DNA from: Polynucleobacter sp. UB-Piko-W3
GTDB taxonomy: Bacteria > Pseudomonadota > Gammaproteobacteria > Burkholderiales > Burkholderiaceae
Direction: 5' to 3'
DNA length: 64,000 bases
Assembly (NCBI RefSeq): GCF_018881635.1
Contig: NZ_JACVPY010000002.1
Coordinates: 1,198,525 to 1,262,524, forward strand
Position 1 is the stretch's first letter. The number at the start of each line of letters is the position of its first letter. A program made the position numbers and the translations under genes. Below the pieces are notes generated by a model that was not told where the DNA came from, did not search any database, and saw only the letters and a list, made by a program, of their open reading frames with translations. Shown here one piece after another: positions 27,409 to 38,455 of this stretch.

Positions 27409-28734
27409 TTAGCTAACGACTTTTGCAAATTGGGCAAAGTAAGTCGGGAAAGTTTTGGCAACACAATTGGGATCGTTAATTGTCAAAGCATGAGGACCAA
27501 AAGCGGCGAGCGAGAAACACATTGCCATGCGATGGTCATCATAAGTATCAATGCCCTCACCTGGTGACTTCCACTCACCTTGAGATGGGGCATTCACCAC
27601 AATATAGTCGGCACCTTCTTGCACAGTAGCGCCAACTTTTCTAAGCTCTGCTGCCATGGCGGCAATACGATCCGTTTCTTTAACGCGCCAACTCGCAATA
27701 TTGGTTAAGCGCGTAGGACCTTCGGCGAAGAGTGCAGCAACAGCTAGAGTCATTGCTGCATCTGGAATCTCGGTGCAATCTATCGTGATGCCATTAAGTT
27801 TACCGCTTGCGTTTTTGACGCCCGTAATCTCAATCCAATCTTCACCAGCGCTAATGTTGGCACCCATCAATGCAAGTGCATCGGCAAAAGCGACATCACC
27901 CTGAATACTGTCTTTACCAACACCAAGAACTCGCACAGGGCCGCCGCCGATAGCGCCTAGCGCCAAGAAGTATGAAGCAGACGAGGCATCGCCCTCAACA
28001 GATAACTGACCAGGGCTCTTATAAACAGCATCAGATGTTTTAGCGGGAATCACAAATGACTGTGCATCAGGACAAGCAACATTCACACCAAAGCGTGCCA
28101 TCAACTTTAGAGTGATATCAATATATGGTCGAGAAATCAATTCACCAATGACTTCAATACGAACCGGCTTTACCGCAACAAGTGGTAATGCCATCAATAA
28201 TGCCGTCAAGAATTGACTTGATACATCGCCACGTACTTTAACCACATCCTGAATCTTGATATCAGCAGCAGAAATCTGAATCGGGGGATAACCTTCTTGT
28301 AATTCGTATTCAATTCGGGCTCCTACTTGTCGTAGGCCATCAACCAAATCCCGAATCGGTCTCTCATGCATGCGAGCAACCCCAGATAAGCGATAGTCAC
28401 CGCCTTGCATTGCAAGCGCTGCGGTCAAGGGACGTATCGCAGTTCCTGCATTACCCATGAACAAATCTGCTTTGCGCACCGGAAAGCGGCCACCACAGCC
28501 CTCAACTACACAAATATTGTTGGCCTGATCAGCGACAGATAAACCAAGTTGACGAAGTGCATTGCGCATCACCTGTGTGTCATCAGCATCCAGTAAGTTC
28601 TTTAAAGTAGTGGTGCCCGTGGAAAGTGCTGCCAGCAATAAAGCGCGATTCGAAATACTTTTAGAGCCAGGCAAAATAATCGAGCCTTGAGCTCGTTTGA
28701 ATGGTCCAATCTGAATGCTAGGCGAATGAGCCAT
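27409..28734 (-). CDS. aroA: 3-phosphoshikimate 1-carboxyvinyltransferase (EPSP synthase)
   Basis: 441 residues with both family signatures: [17 protein letters not shown] near the N-terminus, [16 protein letters not shown] near 91, and [20 protein letters not shown] near 350. It is the sixth step of the shikimate pathway, and the GNAGTAIRP loop has the Gly of glyphosate-sensitive class I enzymes. It overlaps tyrA by one base. Confidence 0.97.
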   Translation of the reverse strand: MAHSPSIQIGPFKRAQGSIILPGSKSISNRALLLAALSTGTTTLKNLLDADDTQVMRNALRQLGLSVADQANNICVVEGCGGRFPVRKADLFMGNAGTAIRPLTAALAMQGGDYRLSGVARMHERPIRDLVDGLRQVGARIEYELQEGYPPIQISAADIKIQDVVKVRGDVSSQFLTALLMALPLVAVKPVRIEVIGELISRPYIDITLKLMARFGVNVACPDAQSFVIPAKTSDAVYKSPGQLSVEGDASSASYFLALGAIGGGPVRVLGVGKDSIQGDVAFADALALMGANISAGEDWIEITGVKNASGKLNGITIDCTEIPDAAMTLAVAALFAEGPTRLTNIASWRVKETDRIAAMAAELRKVGATVQEGADYIVVNAPSQGEWKSPGEGIDTYDDHRMAMCFSLAAFGPHALTINDPNCVAKTFPTYFAQFAKVVS

Positions 28735-29615
28735 TAAGCCTCATCCAAATCTTGACGAGCTTTACTTGCTTTATTGAATAATTTTTCTAGACCCTCACCG
28801 TCGCCCTCAGCAACTAATTTACGCATGTGGTTCACGATCAATAAATATCGATCCAACTCTTGCAGAATCGCAGCACGGTTACCTATACAAATATCACGCC
28901 ACATTTCTGGGCTAGAAGCAGCAATACGGGTGAAATCCTTAAACCCTGCGCCCACATGATCCAACTTTTGATCAGCATCTTCTGAGTTCACGACACTGGC
29001 CATCAATGCATAAGAAAGAAGATGTGGCAGATGGGATACTGCGGCATAAATCGCATCGTGCTGCACAACACCAATCTTTTTTACTATCGAACCAACGGAC
29101 TCCCAGAAGCCCGTCATCAAGGCGATATCTTCAGGGGAGTTTTCTTGCAATGGGCAAACAATCGTTTGTTTACCTTGAAATAAATCTGCTTTAGCAGAAC
29201 TAGCGCCATGCTGCGCACCACCAGCAATTGGATGGGCTGGCACAAACTGACATGCTTTCTTACCCAATACTTCTTTTGCGGCCAGAATCACATCACCTTT
29301 AGTGCTGCCCGCATCAGTAATCATGGTTCTAGATTCAAGATGCGGTTCAAGCGCTTCAAAAGCAGCGCGCATTTGCGCCACTGGCATACAAAGTACAATC
29401 ACATCTGATTGCTTGGCAGCCTCTACCAAATCGACCACACCATCAATTGCACCCATCTTTTGTGCTTGATCTAAATTTGCTTTGCTACGACCAACGCCTA
29501 AGACTTTCGTCACCACGCCGGCCTTTTTAAGAGCCAAACCTAAAGAAGCGCCAATTAAGCCAACGCCAACAATGGTGACGGTGCCGTAATTACTAGCAGG
29601 GTTAATCATGGTCAT
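28734..29615 (-). CDS. tyrA: Prephenate dehydrogenase
   Basis: 293 residues. It has an N-terminal NAD(P) site ([17 protein letters not shown]) and the prephenate-binding PAHPIAGG motif, followed by the helical dimerisation domain. It makes 4-hydroxyphenylpyruvate for tyrosine (or arogenate to tyrosine). It sits between hisC and aroA in the aromatic operon. Confidence 0.94.
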   Translation of the reverse strand: MTMINPASNYGTVTIVGVGLIGASLGLALKKAGVVTKVLGVGRSKANLDQAQKMGAIDGVVDLVEAAKQSDVIVLCMPVAQMRAAFEALEPHLESRTMITDAGSTKGDVILAAKEVLGKKACQFVPAHPIAGGAQHGASSAKADLFQGKQTIVCPLQENSPEDIALMTGFWESVGSIVKKIGVVQHDAIYAAVSHLPHLLSYALMASVVNSEDADQKLDHVGAGFKDFTRIAASSPEMWRDICIGNRAAILQELDRYLLIVNHMRKLVAEGDGEGLEKLFNKASKARQDLDEA

Positions 29616-29627
29616 AGATGAATATCT

Positions 29628-30749
29628 TTATTGAGCCAAGATGGCTTTAAGTGCATCAATAAAAGCAGCATTCTCTTGAGGTAAACCAATCGAGATACGC
29701 AACCATTGTGGTAGACCGTAATTACCAACGGGACGAACAATAATGCCGCGTTTAAGTAATTCTAAATTAATGCGCGCGCCCGCTTGATCATCATCGCCCA
29801 CCTTTACCAATACGAAGTTTCCAGCAGATGGTAAATACTTTAGGCCTAATTGATCAAACGCTTGGGTTAACTGTTTATAGCCAGCGCAATTAAGCTCAAA
29901 CCCTTGCTGTAAGAATGCTGCGTCTTGAAACGCTGCAATCGCTGCAGCCTGCGCAAGACTATTCACATTAAACGGCTGGCGAATACGATTGAGTAGATCC
30001 GTTAAGTGAGGCTGAGCAACACCATAACCAATTCGTAAGCCAGCAAGGCCGTAGGCCTTTGAGAAGCTACGAGACAAAATCATATTGGGGAAGCGCTTAA
30101 CCCAAGCAATCGCGTCATAGCGTTGCTCTGGAGTCAGATACTCGTTATAGGCCTCATCCAATACAACCACAACATGTGATGGCACTGCTGTCAAAAAATC
30201 TTCAATCGCTTTTGCGCTGAGATAGCTACCGGTTGGATTATTTGGATTAGCCACAAATACCAATTTGGCTTTATCACCAGCAGATTTAACTGCGGCTAAC
30301 ATTGCCGGCAGGTCATGGCCAAAACTTGCGGTAGCTGATACCTCAATCGCTTTTGCGCCCACGGCTTGAGTTGCTAGAGGATAAACAGCAAAGGCATGTT
30401 TAGAGAAAAAGATTTCATCACCTGCTTGCGCAACAGCACGCGCAGCCAACTCTAAGATGTCATTACTGCCGTTGCCTAGCGTAATCCAATCGCTTGGCAC
30501 CCCTAAGCGCTCGGACAATACTTTCTTTAATTCAAAGCCATTGGAGTCTGGATAACGACCTAGATCACTAGCAGCTTTGAGCATGGCATCTTGGGCAGAC
30601 TTTGGCATTCCCAAGGGATTTTCATTGGAAGCCAGTTTCACAATCTTGTTTTCATCTAAGCCGTACTCGCGCGCCACTTCACTGATGGGGCGACCACCAA
30701 CATAGGGTGCTATAGCGTGAATATGTTTAAGACCAATCTTAGAAGTCAT
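29628..30749 (-). CDS. hisC: Histidinol-phosphate / aromatic aminotransferase
   Basis: 373 residues, PLP aminotransferase class I/II. The PLP lysine lies in SRSFSKAYGLAGLRIGY, and NPNNPTGS is the substrate loop. Being placed between pheA and tyrA, it probably transaminates aromatic keto acids (phenylpyruvate, hydroxyphenylpyruvate or prephenate) as well as, or instead of, histidinol phosphate. Confidence 0.93.
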   Translation of the reverse strand: MTSKIGLKHIHAIAPYVGGRPISEVAREYGLDENKIVKLASNENPLGMPKSAQDAMLKAASDLGRYPDSNGFELKKVLSERLGVPSDWITLGNGSNDILELAARAVAQAGDEIFFSKHAFAVYPLATQAVGAKAIEVSATASFGHDLPAMLAAVKSAGDKAKLVFVANPNNPTGSYLSAKAIEDFLTAVPSHVVVVLDEAYNEYLTPEQRYDAIAWVKRFPNMILSRSFSKAYGLAGLRIGYGVAQPHLTDLLNRIRQPFNVNSLAQAAAIAAFQDAAFLQQGFELNCAGYKQLTQAFDQLGLKYLPSAGNFVLVKVGDDDQAGARINLELLKRGIIVRPVGNYGLPQWLRISIGLPQENAAFIDALKAILAQ

Positions 30750-30803
30750 TCTTAGGCTTACTGATTTATTTACTAATGTATCGACAAATTTATTTTCTAT
30801 AGC

Positions 30804-31883
30804 TCAGGCTGAGTGAGGATAGGAACCCAGGTTCTTGTAGAACGCTGCAGTTGCTTTTAATTCCTCTAAAGCCTTCACGACTTTGGCATCCTGTGCATGA
30901 CCGGCAATATCAATATAGAAGTGATATTCCCAGGTGCCTTTGCGGGCAGGTCTTGACTCAAAACGGTTCATTGACACCCCATGCTTTGCTAAAGGTGCCA
31001 GTAAGCGATGCACAGCGCCTGGCTGGTTATCGATCGATAAGACTAAAGACGTTTGATCTTTACCGGTTGGCTGACATTCATAGGCGCCTACTACAACAAA
31101 GCGAGTACGGTTATGGGGATCATCCTGAATCTGTGCAGCGACAGCTTGTAAACCATAAGCCTCTTGCGCAGGATCACCAGCGATTGCAGCTAAGGATGGA
31201 TCATTAGCTGCCAAACGTGCAGCCTCAGCATTGCTACTCACTGCTTGGCGTTTTAAGTTTGGAGCATGCAGGCTTAACCATTGCTGACACTGTGCCAACG
31301 CTTGTGCATGAGCGCACACTGTTGTGACACCGTCAAGATTTCCACTCTTAGTTAAGAGGTGATGATGGATCGGCAACACTACTTCACCGCTAATGCGCAT
31401 TGAAGAATCTAAGAGCAAATCTAAAGTACGTGAGATCGCGCCTTCACTAGAGTTCTCAACCGGCACCACACCAAATTGCGCGGCGCCCTTCTCTACTGAT
31501 TTGAAAACTTCGTCCAAACTTGCACAAGGCAATCCCGCAATCGAGTGGCCAAAATACGTTTGAGCAGCTTGTTCAGAGAAGGTGCCTGTTGGCCCGAGAT
31601 AAGCAATTGTTTGACGGGCCTCTAAGGCTCTGCAGGCAGACATGACTTCGCGCCAAATGGCTGCAATACCATCAGGTAATAAGGGACCAGCATTGATTTC
31701 TTGAAGACGAGCAACCACCTGGCGCTCACGCTCAGGACGAAACACTGGGGATGAGAAGCCACCTTTAACATGTCCCACTTCTTGCGCTGCTTTAGCACGC
31801 TGCGTCAGTAAATCTAAAATCTCTGCATCTAATGCATCGATTTTTTCTCGCAGGGGAGCTAAGCGCTGTTCTTCAGTACTCAT
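30804..31883 (-). CDS. pheA: Bifunctional chorismate mutase / prephenate dehydratase
   Basis: 359 residues with three modules: an AroQ-type chorismate mutase (about 5-90), prephenate dehydratase (about 95-270, YLGPTGTFSEQAA, NRTRFVVVG) and a C-terminal ACT domain (about 280-355) with the ESRP phenylalanine-sensing motif. It makes phenylpyruvate and is presumably feedback-inhibited by phenylalanine. Its start overlaps the serC stop by one base. Confidence 0.97.
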   Translation of the reverse strand: MSTEEQRLAPLREKIDALDAEILDLLTQRAKAAQEVGHVKGGFSSPVFRPERERQVVARLQEINAGPLLPDGIAAIWREVMSACRALEARQTIAYLGPTGTFSEQAAQTYFGHSIAGLPCASLDEVFKSVEKGAAQFGVVPVENSSEGAISRTLDLLLDSSMRISGEVVLPIHHHLLTKSGNLDGVTTVCAHAQALAQCQQWLSLHAPNLKRQAVSSNAEAARLAANDPSLAAIAGDPAQEAYGLQAVAAQIQDDPHNRTRFVVVGAYECQPTGKDQTSLVLSIDNQPGAVHRLLAPLAKHGVSMNRFESRPARKGTWEYHFYIDIAGHAQDAKVVKALEELKATAAFYKNLGSYPHSA

Positions 31884-32980
31884 TAAGCCCGCCTTTCAAA
31901 ATCACGCATAAATTCAATTAAAGCTTTGACACCCTCTATCGGCATTGCGTTGTAAATACTTGCGCGCATACCGCCCGCAGCTTTATGACCACGCAAAGCA
32001 ACTAAACCTGCAGTATTTGATTGCGCTAAAAACTGTGCGTTCAAAGACTCATCCTTTAAGAAGAAAGTGACGTTCATACGAGAACGGTATTGTTTTGCAA
32101 CCCGATTCTTATACAAACTACTTTGATCCAAGAACTGATAGAGCAAGTCGGCTTTTTCTTGGTTACGCTTTTCAATAACCTTAACACCGCCCTGCTTAAG
32201 AAGCCACTTAAATCCTAGGCCAGCCATATAAATTGAAAAGGTGGGGGGCGTATTGATCATCGATTGGGTGCTGGCCTGAACAGACCAATCCCAAATTAAG
32301 GGTGTGATCCCCATGTGGTGACCTATCAGGTCTTTGCGGACAAGCACAATCGTCACACCCGATGGGCCAATGTTTTTCTGTATACCGCCGAACCAAACGC
32401 CACACTGCGTGACATCCATTTCTTTAGAAAGAAAATTACTAGAAATATCGGCAACTAAAGGAGTATTGCCAACATCTGGCACATCCGGAAACTCAACACC
32501 GCCAATCGTCTCATTGGCGCAGTAGAGAACATAAGCAGCATCATTCGATAGCTTCCAAGTATTTCTTGGTGGGATGGTGTTGAACTTTTCTGCAGCAGAA
32601 GATGCAACTAAGTTTGCAGTGCCATACTTCTGCGCTTCTTTATAAGATTTTTCTGACCAGATGCCAGTAACAATGTAATCCGCCTTGGGTTCATTCTTAG
32701 CTAAAGGCATGAGATTCATTGGGATAGCTGCATTTTGTCCAAGGCCGCCACCTTGTAATAGCAAGACTTCATAGTTACTCGGAATATTCATCAAGGTGCG
32801 CAGATCCTGCACCACCTCTTCATACACTTCCATGAATTCTTTGCTGCGATGGCTAATCTCCATCACGCTTGTGCCAAGTCCACGCCAATTGAGCATTTCA
32901 TCAGCAGCCTGCTTCAACACCTCTTCAGGCAAAGTGGCCGGCCCCGCAGCGAAATTGAAGATGCGGCGGTCAAAGCTCAT
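31883..32980 (-). CDS. serC: Phosphoserine aminotransferase
   Basis: 365 residues, class V aminotransferase. The N-terminal NFAAGPATLPEEVL and the PLP lysine in FGGIQKNIGPSG are typical. It converts 3-phosphohydroxypyruvate to phosphoserine and also acts in PLP synthesis. It follows gyrA by 27 bases and leads into pheA, an order common in Burkholderiales. Confidence 0.97.
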   Translation of the reverse strand: MSFDRRIFNFAAGPATLPEEVLKQAADEMLNWRGLGTSVMEISHRSKEFMEVYEEVVQDLRTLMNIPSNYEVLLLQGGGLGQNAAIPMNLMPLAKNEPKADYIVTGIWSEKSYKEAQKYGTANLVASSAAEKFNTIPPRNTWKLSNDAAYVLYCANETIGGVEFPDVPDVGNTPLVADISSNFLSKEMDVTQCGVWFGGIQKNIGPSGVTIVLVRKDLIGHHMGITPLIWDWSVQASTQSMINTPPTFSIYMAGLGFKWLLKQGGVKVIEKRNQEKADLLYQFLDQSSLYKNRVAKQYRSRMNVTFFLKDESLNAQFLAQSNTAGLVALRGHKAAGGMRASIYNAMPIEGVKALIEFMRDFERRA

Positions 32981-33007
32981 CGTGTTAGCTAATTTAGTGG
33001 TGACGCC

Positions 33008-35713
33008 TTACGCGTCACCTGCCGCATCAGGGGTGGAATCGGTTGCTGGATCAGCAGATGCATCGCCCTCTTCTACTTCATCACCCTCGTCATCCGAATC
33101 GCTTTCAGCAATACGTTGTAAACCAGAAAGACGTGTACCTTCATCAACGTTGATCAAAGTGACGCCTTGAGTTGCACGGCCCATCTCACGAATTTCAGAA
33201 ACGCGGGTACGCACTAAAACACCGCCAGTGGTGATCAACATGATTTGATCTTCTGGCGATACCAATGCAGCGGCAACAACCTTGCCATTACGCTCGCTTG
33301 TCTGAATCGCAATCATGCCCTTAGTGCCACGACCATGACGCGTGTACTCTGCAATTGGAGTGCGCTTGCCATAACCATTCTCTGTAGCAGTTAATACGCT
33401 ACTCGGAACTGCAACGCCATTTGCATCCACTACTGCAGCTTGCACACCTTCAGCTTCTGCTGGAGCAACGAGCATTGCAATCACTTGATGACCATCACCT
33501 AAGTTCATGCCACGAACACCACGTGCGGTACGGCCCATTGGACGAACGTCATTCTCATCAAAGCGCACTGCTTTACCTGCATCAGAGAACAACATCACAT
33601 CGTGTTGACCATCAGTAATTGCTGCGCCAACTAAGAAGTCACCCTCATTCAAGTCGACAGCAATAATGCCGGCTTTACGAGGATTGGAGAAATCAGATAA
33701 ACGGGTTTTCTTCACAGTACCTAAGCTAGTTGCCATAAAGACATACTGATCATCCTGATAGCCCTTGATTGGAAGAATCACGGTAATCTTTTCACCCTCA
33801 ATCAAGGGGAACATATTGACAATTGGCTTACCACGTGAAGTACGGCTACCTTGCGGTACTTCCCATACCTTCAACCAATACATACGGCCACGATCAGAGA
33901 AGCAAAGGATGGCGTCATGCGTATTGGCTACGAATGAAGTATCAATCCAATCCTCATCCTTAGTGGCAGCAGCTTGCTTGCCGCGACCACCGCGTTTTTG
34001 TGCGCGGTACTCGCTCAGTGGCTGACTCTTCATATAACCTGTATGTGAAAGTGTCACCACCATATCTTGTGGAGTGATCAAATCTTCCGTAAAGAGTTCG
34101 GTAGCATTCATTTCAATAAATGAACGTCGACCACTATCACCACCTGCTTTACCAAACTCCGCTTGAACTTCTTTCAGCTCGCTTTCAATCACAGAAGTAA
34201 CGCGCTCTGGCTTAGCTAATAAATCTAACAAGTCAGAGATCTCTGACATAACTTCTTTGTACTCATTAACAATCTTGTCTTGCTCAAGACCAGTCAGGCG
34301 TTGTAAGCGCATCTGCAAAATTTCTTGCGCTTGACTATCAGAGAGGCGATACAGGCCCGTGGTCTGCATGCCGTACTCAGGCAATAAGCCTTCAGGACGA
34401 TAAGCATTGCGGCCACCCGGGGTATCTGTTTCAGCACGCGCCAACATCTCGCGCACCATCGATGAATCCCAAGCTTTGCCCATTAACTCCTGCTTCGCAA
34501 TTACTGGATTTGCAGCCGCTTTAATAATGGCAATGAACTCGTCAATGTTTGCCAATGCAACAGCTAAACCTTCTAGGACATGGCCACGCTCGCGCGCTTT
34601 ACGCAATTCAAAAATGGTGCGACGTGTCACCACTTCACGACGATGCTGCAAGAAGTACTCCAGCATTTGCTTTAAGTTGAGTAAGCGTGGCTGGTTGTCT
34701 ACTAAGGCAACCATGTTCATACCGAAGTTATCTTGTAGCTGTGTACTCTTATACAAATTATTGAGAACAACTTCCGGCACTTCACCGCGTTTGAGTTCAA
34801 TCACAACGCGCATACCGGATTTATCTGACTCATCACGCAAATCAGAAATGCCTTCAACCTTTTTCTCATTCACCAACTCAGCGATACGCTCGAGTAAGTT
34901 CTTTTTATTGACCTGATATGGCAACTCATCAACGATGATGGCTTGACGTGCACCTTTATCGATATCCTCAAAGTGAGTCTTAGCGCGCATGACCACTCGG
35001 CCGCGACCAGTGCGATATCCCTCGCGAACTCCTTGAACACCGTAAATAATGCCGGCAGTGGGGAAATCTGGGGCTGGAATAATCTCAATGAGCTCATCAA
35101 TCGTGCATTCTGGGTTATGCAAGACGTGTAAACAGGCCGTCACGACCTCATCGAGGTTATGAGGGGGGATGTTCGTCGCCATACCTACGGCAATGCCAGA
35201 ACTGCCATTAATCAGCAAATTAGGCACTTTGGCAGGCAGAATCAGGGGTTCTTTCTCGCTACCGTCGTAATTTGGCCCAAAATCGACGGTTTCCTTGTCC
35301 AAATCAGCTAAAAGCTCATGGGCGATCTTGCGCAGCCGGATCTCGGTATATCGCATTGCAGCAGCGTTATCACCGTCTACAGAGCCAAAGTTGCCCTGCC
35401 CGTCAACCAGCATATAGCGCAGGGAGAAATCCTGGGCCATTCGCACAATGGTGTCATACACCGCAGAATCACCGTGCGGGTGGTATTTACCGATGACATC
35501 GCCAACTATACGGGCAGATTTTTTGTAAGCTCGGTTCCAATCGTTGTTTAATTCATACATCGCAAATAAGACCCGGCGATGAACCGGTTTGAGACCGTCA
35601 CGCACGTCTGGCAGGGCTCTGCCGACTATGACGCTCATAGCGTAGTCCAAATAGGACCGTCGCATTTCGTCTTCGAGGGATATTGGTAGTGTTTCTTTAG
35701 CGGCTTGTTCCAT
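33008..35713 (-). CDS. gyrA: DNA gyrase subunit A
   Basis: 901 residues. The catalytic Tyr122 lies in [10 protein letters not shown]. The quinolone-resistance region reads [12 protein letters not shown] with Ser83 and Asp87, the drug-sensitive residues in E. coli numbering. The GyrA box (QKRGGRGK) and six C-terminal beta-pinwheel blades follow. The last 30 residues are strongly acidic ([13 protein letters not shown]), a tail type that tunes supercoiling in E. coli. It is the first gene of the long minus-strand housekeeping run and is divergent from the OmpA-like gene. Confidence 0.98.
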   Translation of the reverse strand: MEQAAKETLPISLEDEMRRSYLDYAMSVIVGRALPDVRDGLKPVHRRVLFAMYELNNDWNRAYKKSARIVGDVIGKYHPHGDSAVYDTIVRMAQDFSLRYMLVDGQGNFGSVDGDNAAAMRYTEIRLRKIAHELLADLDKETVDFGPNYDGSEKEPLILPAKVPNLLINGSSGIAVGMATNIPPHNLDEVVTACLHVLHNPECTIDELIEIIPAPDFPTAGIIYGVQGVREGYRTGRGRVVMRAKTHFEDIDKGARQAIIVDELPYQVNKKNLLERIAELVNEKKVEGISDLRDESDKSGMRVVIELKRGEVPEVVLNNLYKSTQLQDNFGMNMVALVDNQPRLLNLKQMLEYFLQHRREVVTRRTIFELRKARERGHVLEGLAVALANIDEFIAIIKAAANPVIAKQELMGKAWDSSMVREMLARAETDTPGGRNAYRPEGLLPEYGMQTTGLYRLSDSQAQEILQMRLQRLTGLEQDKIVNEYKEVMSEISDLLDLLAKPERVTSVIESELKEVQAEFGKAGGDSGRRSFIEMNATELFTEDLITPQDMVVTLSHTGYMKSQPLSEYRAQKRGGRGKQAAATKDEDWIDTSFVANTHDAILCFSDRGRMYWLKVWEVPQGSRTSRGKPIVNMFPLIEGEKITVILPIKGYQDDQYVFMATSLGTVKKTRLSDFSNPRKAGIIAVDLNEGDFLVGAAITDGQHDVMLFSDAGKAVRFDENDVRPMGRTARGVRGMNLGDGHQVIAMLVAPAEAEGVQAAVVDANGVAVPSSVLTATENGYGKRTPIAEYTRHGRGTKGMIAIQTSERNGKVVAAALVSPEDQIMLITTGGVLVRTRVSEIREMGRATQGVTLINVDEGTRLSGLQRIAESDSDDEGDEVEEGDASADPATDSTPDAAGDA

Positions 35714-35870
35714 CTATAAATAATATCATTTTGATGGCAGGTGGCCCCTATGATAAGATTCTGTCAGTTTGTATGAATTTAAGAAGTATCGCTTTGCGGT
35801 TTTTTGCTTCAAAGTAGGGCGAATTCGATATACGTTTGACTTTAATTTAAAAGAGATTTGAGGACTAAAA

Positions 35871-36458
35871 ATGAACAAAACCCTAAAACTGATGCTTGCT
35901 GGCGTAATTACTGTTGCTGCTACAGCTGCTTCTGCTCAAAACGTTGACAACTGGGTCAACTCAACCGGTACATCCTGGAAAAACGGCGACGGCACATTGT
36001 GCTGGCGTGATAACAGCTGGACTCCTGCTACAGCTGCTAAAGGTTGTGATGGCGCAATTGCCGCTAAGCCTGCTGCTGCTGCTGCTTCTGGTGTTAGCCA
36101 AAGCAAGATCACTTTGCAAGCTGACACACTTTATGACTTTGACAAAGCTTCATTGAAGCCAGAAGGAATGGCAACTTTGGACAAGATTGCTCGTGATTTG
36201 AGCAAGATCAAGTTAGAAGTCATCATTGCTGTTGGTAATACTGACAGCGTTGGTACAGATGCATACAACATGGCCCTCGGTCAGCGTCGTGCTCAGTCAG
36301 TTAAAGCTTATCTGACAAGCAAAGGTGTTGACGGTAGCCGTATCTACACAGAATCAAAAGGCAAGAGCAATCCAGTTGCAAGCAATGCAACTGCTGAAGG
36401 CCGCGCTAAGAACCGCCGTACTGACATCGAAGTTGTTGGTACAGCAGCTGCTAAGTAA
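35871..36458 (+). CDS. OmpA-family peptidoglycan-binding envelope protein
   Basis: 195 residues. The signal peptide (LKLMLAGVITVAATAASAQ) is followed by a short Trp-rich region (about 24-65), an Ala-rich linker and a C-terminal OmpA domain (about 76-190) with the NTDSVGTDAYN and KNRRTDIEV motifs that bind diaminopimelate. There is no N-terminal beta-barrel, so it is a periplasmic or outer-membrane-associated anchor. A strong GAGGA ribosome site precedes the ATG and a terminator follows, so it is a well-expressed single gene. Confidence 0.93.
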   Translation: MNKTLKLMLAGVITVAATAASAQNVDNWVNSTGTSWKNGDGTLCWRDNSWTPATAAKGCDGAIAAKPAAAAASGVSQSKITLQADTLYDFDKASLKPEGMATLDKIARDLSKIKLEVIIAVGNTDSVGTDAYNMALGQRRAQSVKAYLTSKGVDGSRIYTESKGKSNPVASNATAEGRAKNRRTDIEVVGTAAAK

Positions 36459-36472
36459 TTCACCTTACTTGT

Positions 36473-36503
36473 AAAAAAGCCCGCTTCTTGCGGGCTTTTT
36501 TAT
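36473..36503 (+). terminator. Rho-independent terminator after OmpA-like gene
   Basis: GCCCGC / GCGGGC stem with a TTCTT loop, an A-run before it and a T-run after it. Confidence 0.9.
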
Positions 36504-36554
36504 TTCCGCTATATTCGTAGACTTACCCATCAATTCACCCAATAGCTTCTGCCC

Positions 36555-37247
36555 ATGAACGTCGACCAATCTGAAATCGCCAAATTTAGCGCCCTAGCCC
36601 ATCGTTGGTGGGACCCGAACAGCGAATTCAAGCCTTTACATGCCATTAATCCCCTACGCTTAAATTGGATGAAAACCTTCGTTAACTTCGAGGGCAAAAA
36701 AGTAGTGGATATTGGTTGTGGTGGTGGCATCCTCGCAGAATCAATTTCTCAATCAGGTGCCGACACTACTGGTATCGATCTTTCTGAAAAAGCACTTAAG
36801 GTAGCTGAGCTGCATGCATTGGAAGTAGGCGCAAAACTCACTTACCGCTCCATCTCAGCAGAAGCACTAGCAGATGAACAACCAGGGCAATACGATGTAG
36901 TGACTTGCATGGAAATGCTTGAGCACGTTCCTGACCCTTCTTCCGTAGTGCGTGCTTGTGCCAAACTGTGCAAGCCTGGTGGCACCCTCTTTTTTAGCAC
37001 TTTAAATCGCAACCCTAAGTCCTACTTATTTGCCATTATTGGCGCAGAGTACATCCTCAAACTACTCCCTAAAGGCACTCACGAATACGCTAAATTTATT
37101 AAGCCTTCAGAACTCGTTGCCTTTACGCGTAATACCGGCTTAGAAATGATTGGCATCAAAGGCTTAAGCTACAACCCACTCACTCAGGTGTATAGCCTCA
37201 ATGATGATGTGGATGTGAACTACATGATTGCCGTACAGAAACAATGA
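36555..37247 (+). CDS. ubiG: Ubiquinone biosynthesis O-methyltransferase
   Basis: 230 residues. The class I SAM motif is [16 protein letters not shown], and the N-terminal [19 protein letters not shown] is the family signature. It carries out both O-methylations in ubiquinone synthesis at the inner membrane. It overlaps gph by 4 bases (ATGA), the usual ubiG-gph pair. Confidence 0.97.
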   Translation: MNVDQSEIAKFSALAHRWWDPNSEFKPLHAINPLRLNWMKTFVNFEGKKVVDIGCGGGILAESISQSGADTTGIDLSEKALKVAELHALEVGAKLTYRSISAEALADEQPGQYDVVTCMEMLEHVPDPSSVVRACAKLCKPGGTLFFSTLNRNPKSYLFAIIGAEYILKLLPKGTHEYAKFIKPSELVAFTRNTGLEMIGIKGLSYNPLTQVYSLNDDVDVNYMIAVQKQ

Positions 37248-37933
37248 ATAGCGTGAATCCTGAAATAAGCCCTTATCACGGGATATTTTTTGATCTAGAC
37301 GGTACCTTAGCGGATACAGCCCCAGATTTAGTCGCCGCAACTAATCAATTACTAATAGATCGCAATCTAGCTCCTAAGCCCTATCCATTTCTGCGTCCTT
37401 ATGCATCTGCTGGTGCACGTGGACTTCTTGAAGGCGCATTTGGAATTGCCCCAGATCATGCTGATTACATTACCTTGCGTGATGAGTTCATGAGCAATTA
37501 TGAAAAGGCGCTCTTAGTCAATAGCGTCTTATTTGACGGAATCAATCATTTACTGGATCAAATAGAGGAAGCAAAAATTCCTTGGGGCATTGTCACTAAT
37601 AAAAGTGAGCGCTTCACTCATCCACTCACTGAACTCATGGGCTTACGCCAGAGAGCAGCCTCGACCGTGTCCGGTGACACAACATCACATCCAAAGCCTC
37701 ATCCAGCACCCATTCTGCATGCAGCCAAAATTGCCAATGTTGATCCTAGAAAATCAATTTATGTGGGTGATGACATTCGGGATGTCATTGCGGGCAAAGC
37801 TGCAGGCATGCATACCGTTGCTGCCACATATGGCTACTGTGGTTGTAAAGAGCCTCCTGAGGCCTGGGGCGCGGATTACCTCATTCATAACCCTCTCGAT
37901 TTACTAAAAATCATCTTCCCCAATAGGGGATAA
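37244..37933 (+). CDS. gph: Phosphoglycolate phosphatase-like HAD hydrolase
   Basis: 229 residues. HAD motifs: [15 protein letters not shown] (I), VTNKSE (II), a lysine in SHPKPHPAP (III) and YVGDDIRD (IV). It removes phosphate from 2-phosphoglycolate; in Burkholderiales this ubiG-linked protein may instead act on N-acetylmuramate-6-phosphate (MupP type), which the sequence alone does not settle. It is coupled to ubiG. Confidence 0.88.
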   Translation: MNSVNPEISPYHGIFFDLDGTLADTAPDLVAATNQLLIDRNLAPKPYPFLRPYASAGARGLLEGAFGIAPDHADYITLRDEFMSNYEKALLVNSVLFDGINHLLDQIEEAKIPWGIVTNKSERFTHPLTELMGLRQRAASTVSGDTTSHPKPHPAPILHAAKIANVDPRKSIYVGDDIRDVIAGKAAGMHTVAATYGYCGCKEPPEAWGADYLIHNPLDLLKIIFPNRG

Positions 37934-38005
37934 CAACACTTCCAAAAGATATTGGGCAATTTAAAGCTAGCGGCTTTAAAATAGGACTTCCTATGCATGA
38001 ACTCT

Positions 38006-38364
38006 GGGGTCGACATGGTTTCGACGTGGATTACAAAGCATCAAGGGCATACCGAGGACCCGTTATCTCGTAAATCAATGGGAATGTAATAACTGCTAAC
38101 GACGAACGTTACGCACTAGCCGCTTAATTGCGGTTGCCCCTGAACTGATTCTCTCTTGGGTCAGGTAGCGCAAGCTACATCAGGGTCATATACAAGAGAT
38201 AAGGTCATTTCATGTCACGGGGAATGATTCGAAAACTTAGTGAATCGTCAGTCAGGAACGTGTCAATCTGTGCCTAGCTGATTAAATTAAATGATATGAC
38301 TAAGTATGTAGAACTTGTTGTGGAGGATTTGCGGACGCGGGTTCGATTCCCGCCGACTCCACCA
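38006..38364 (+). ncRNA. ssrA: Transfer-messenger RNA (tmRNA)
   Basis: The 5' end GGGGTCGACATGGTTTCGAC pairs with the 3' CGACTCC before the encoded ACCA, and GGGTTCGATTCCCG forms the T arm. The tag frame starts at the GCT at 38094 and ends with TAA at 38125-38127, giving ANDERYALAA. With SmpB it rescues stalled ribosomes and marks the products for proteolysis. The length of about 359 is normal for one-piece tmRNA. Confidence 0.97.
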
Positions 38365-38380
38365 TTTTGTCAAATAGATT

Positions 38381-38402
38381 AAGGGCCTTCGGGCCCTTTT
38401 CT
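38381..38402 (+). terminator. Rho-independent terminator after ssrA
   Basis: AAGGGCC / GGCCCTT stem with a TTCG tetraloop region followed by TTTTC, 16 bases after the tmRNA 3' end. Confidence 0.85.
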
Positions 38403-38455
38403 ATCTCTTCCGCACATCTTTCCATACGCAAGCCACTCGTAAATAGGTCCTGTGT

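Noticed and set aside
35272-35551. Open frames on the plus strand inside gyrA
   Set aside because: They lie opposite a highly conserved coding region, have no ribosome site, and their translations look like codon-bias shadows.
37590-37907. 105-codon frame inside gph
   Set aside because: It is an alternative frame over the conserved HAD motifs III and IV of gph and has no independent start signals.
37982-38364. ssrA as the left end of an intact genomic island
   Set aside because: No integrase gene and no second copy of the ssrA 3' end were seen within the window, so only the weaker idea of a decayed accessory stretch is kept.
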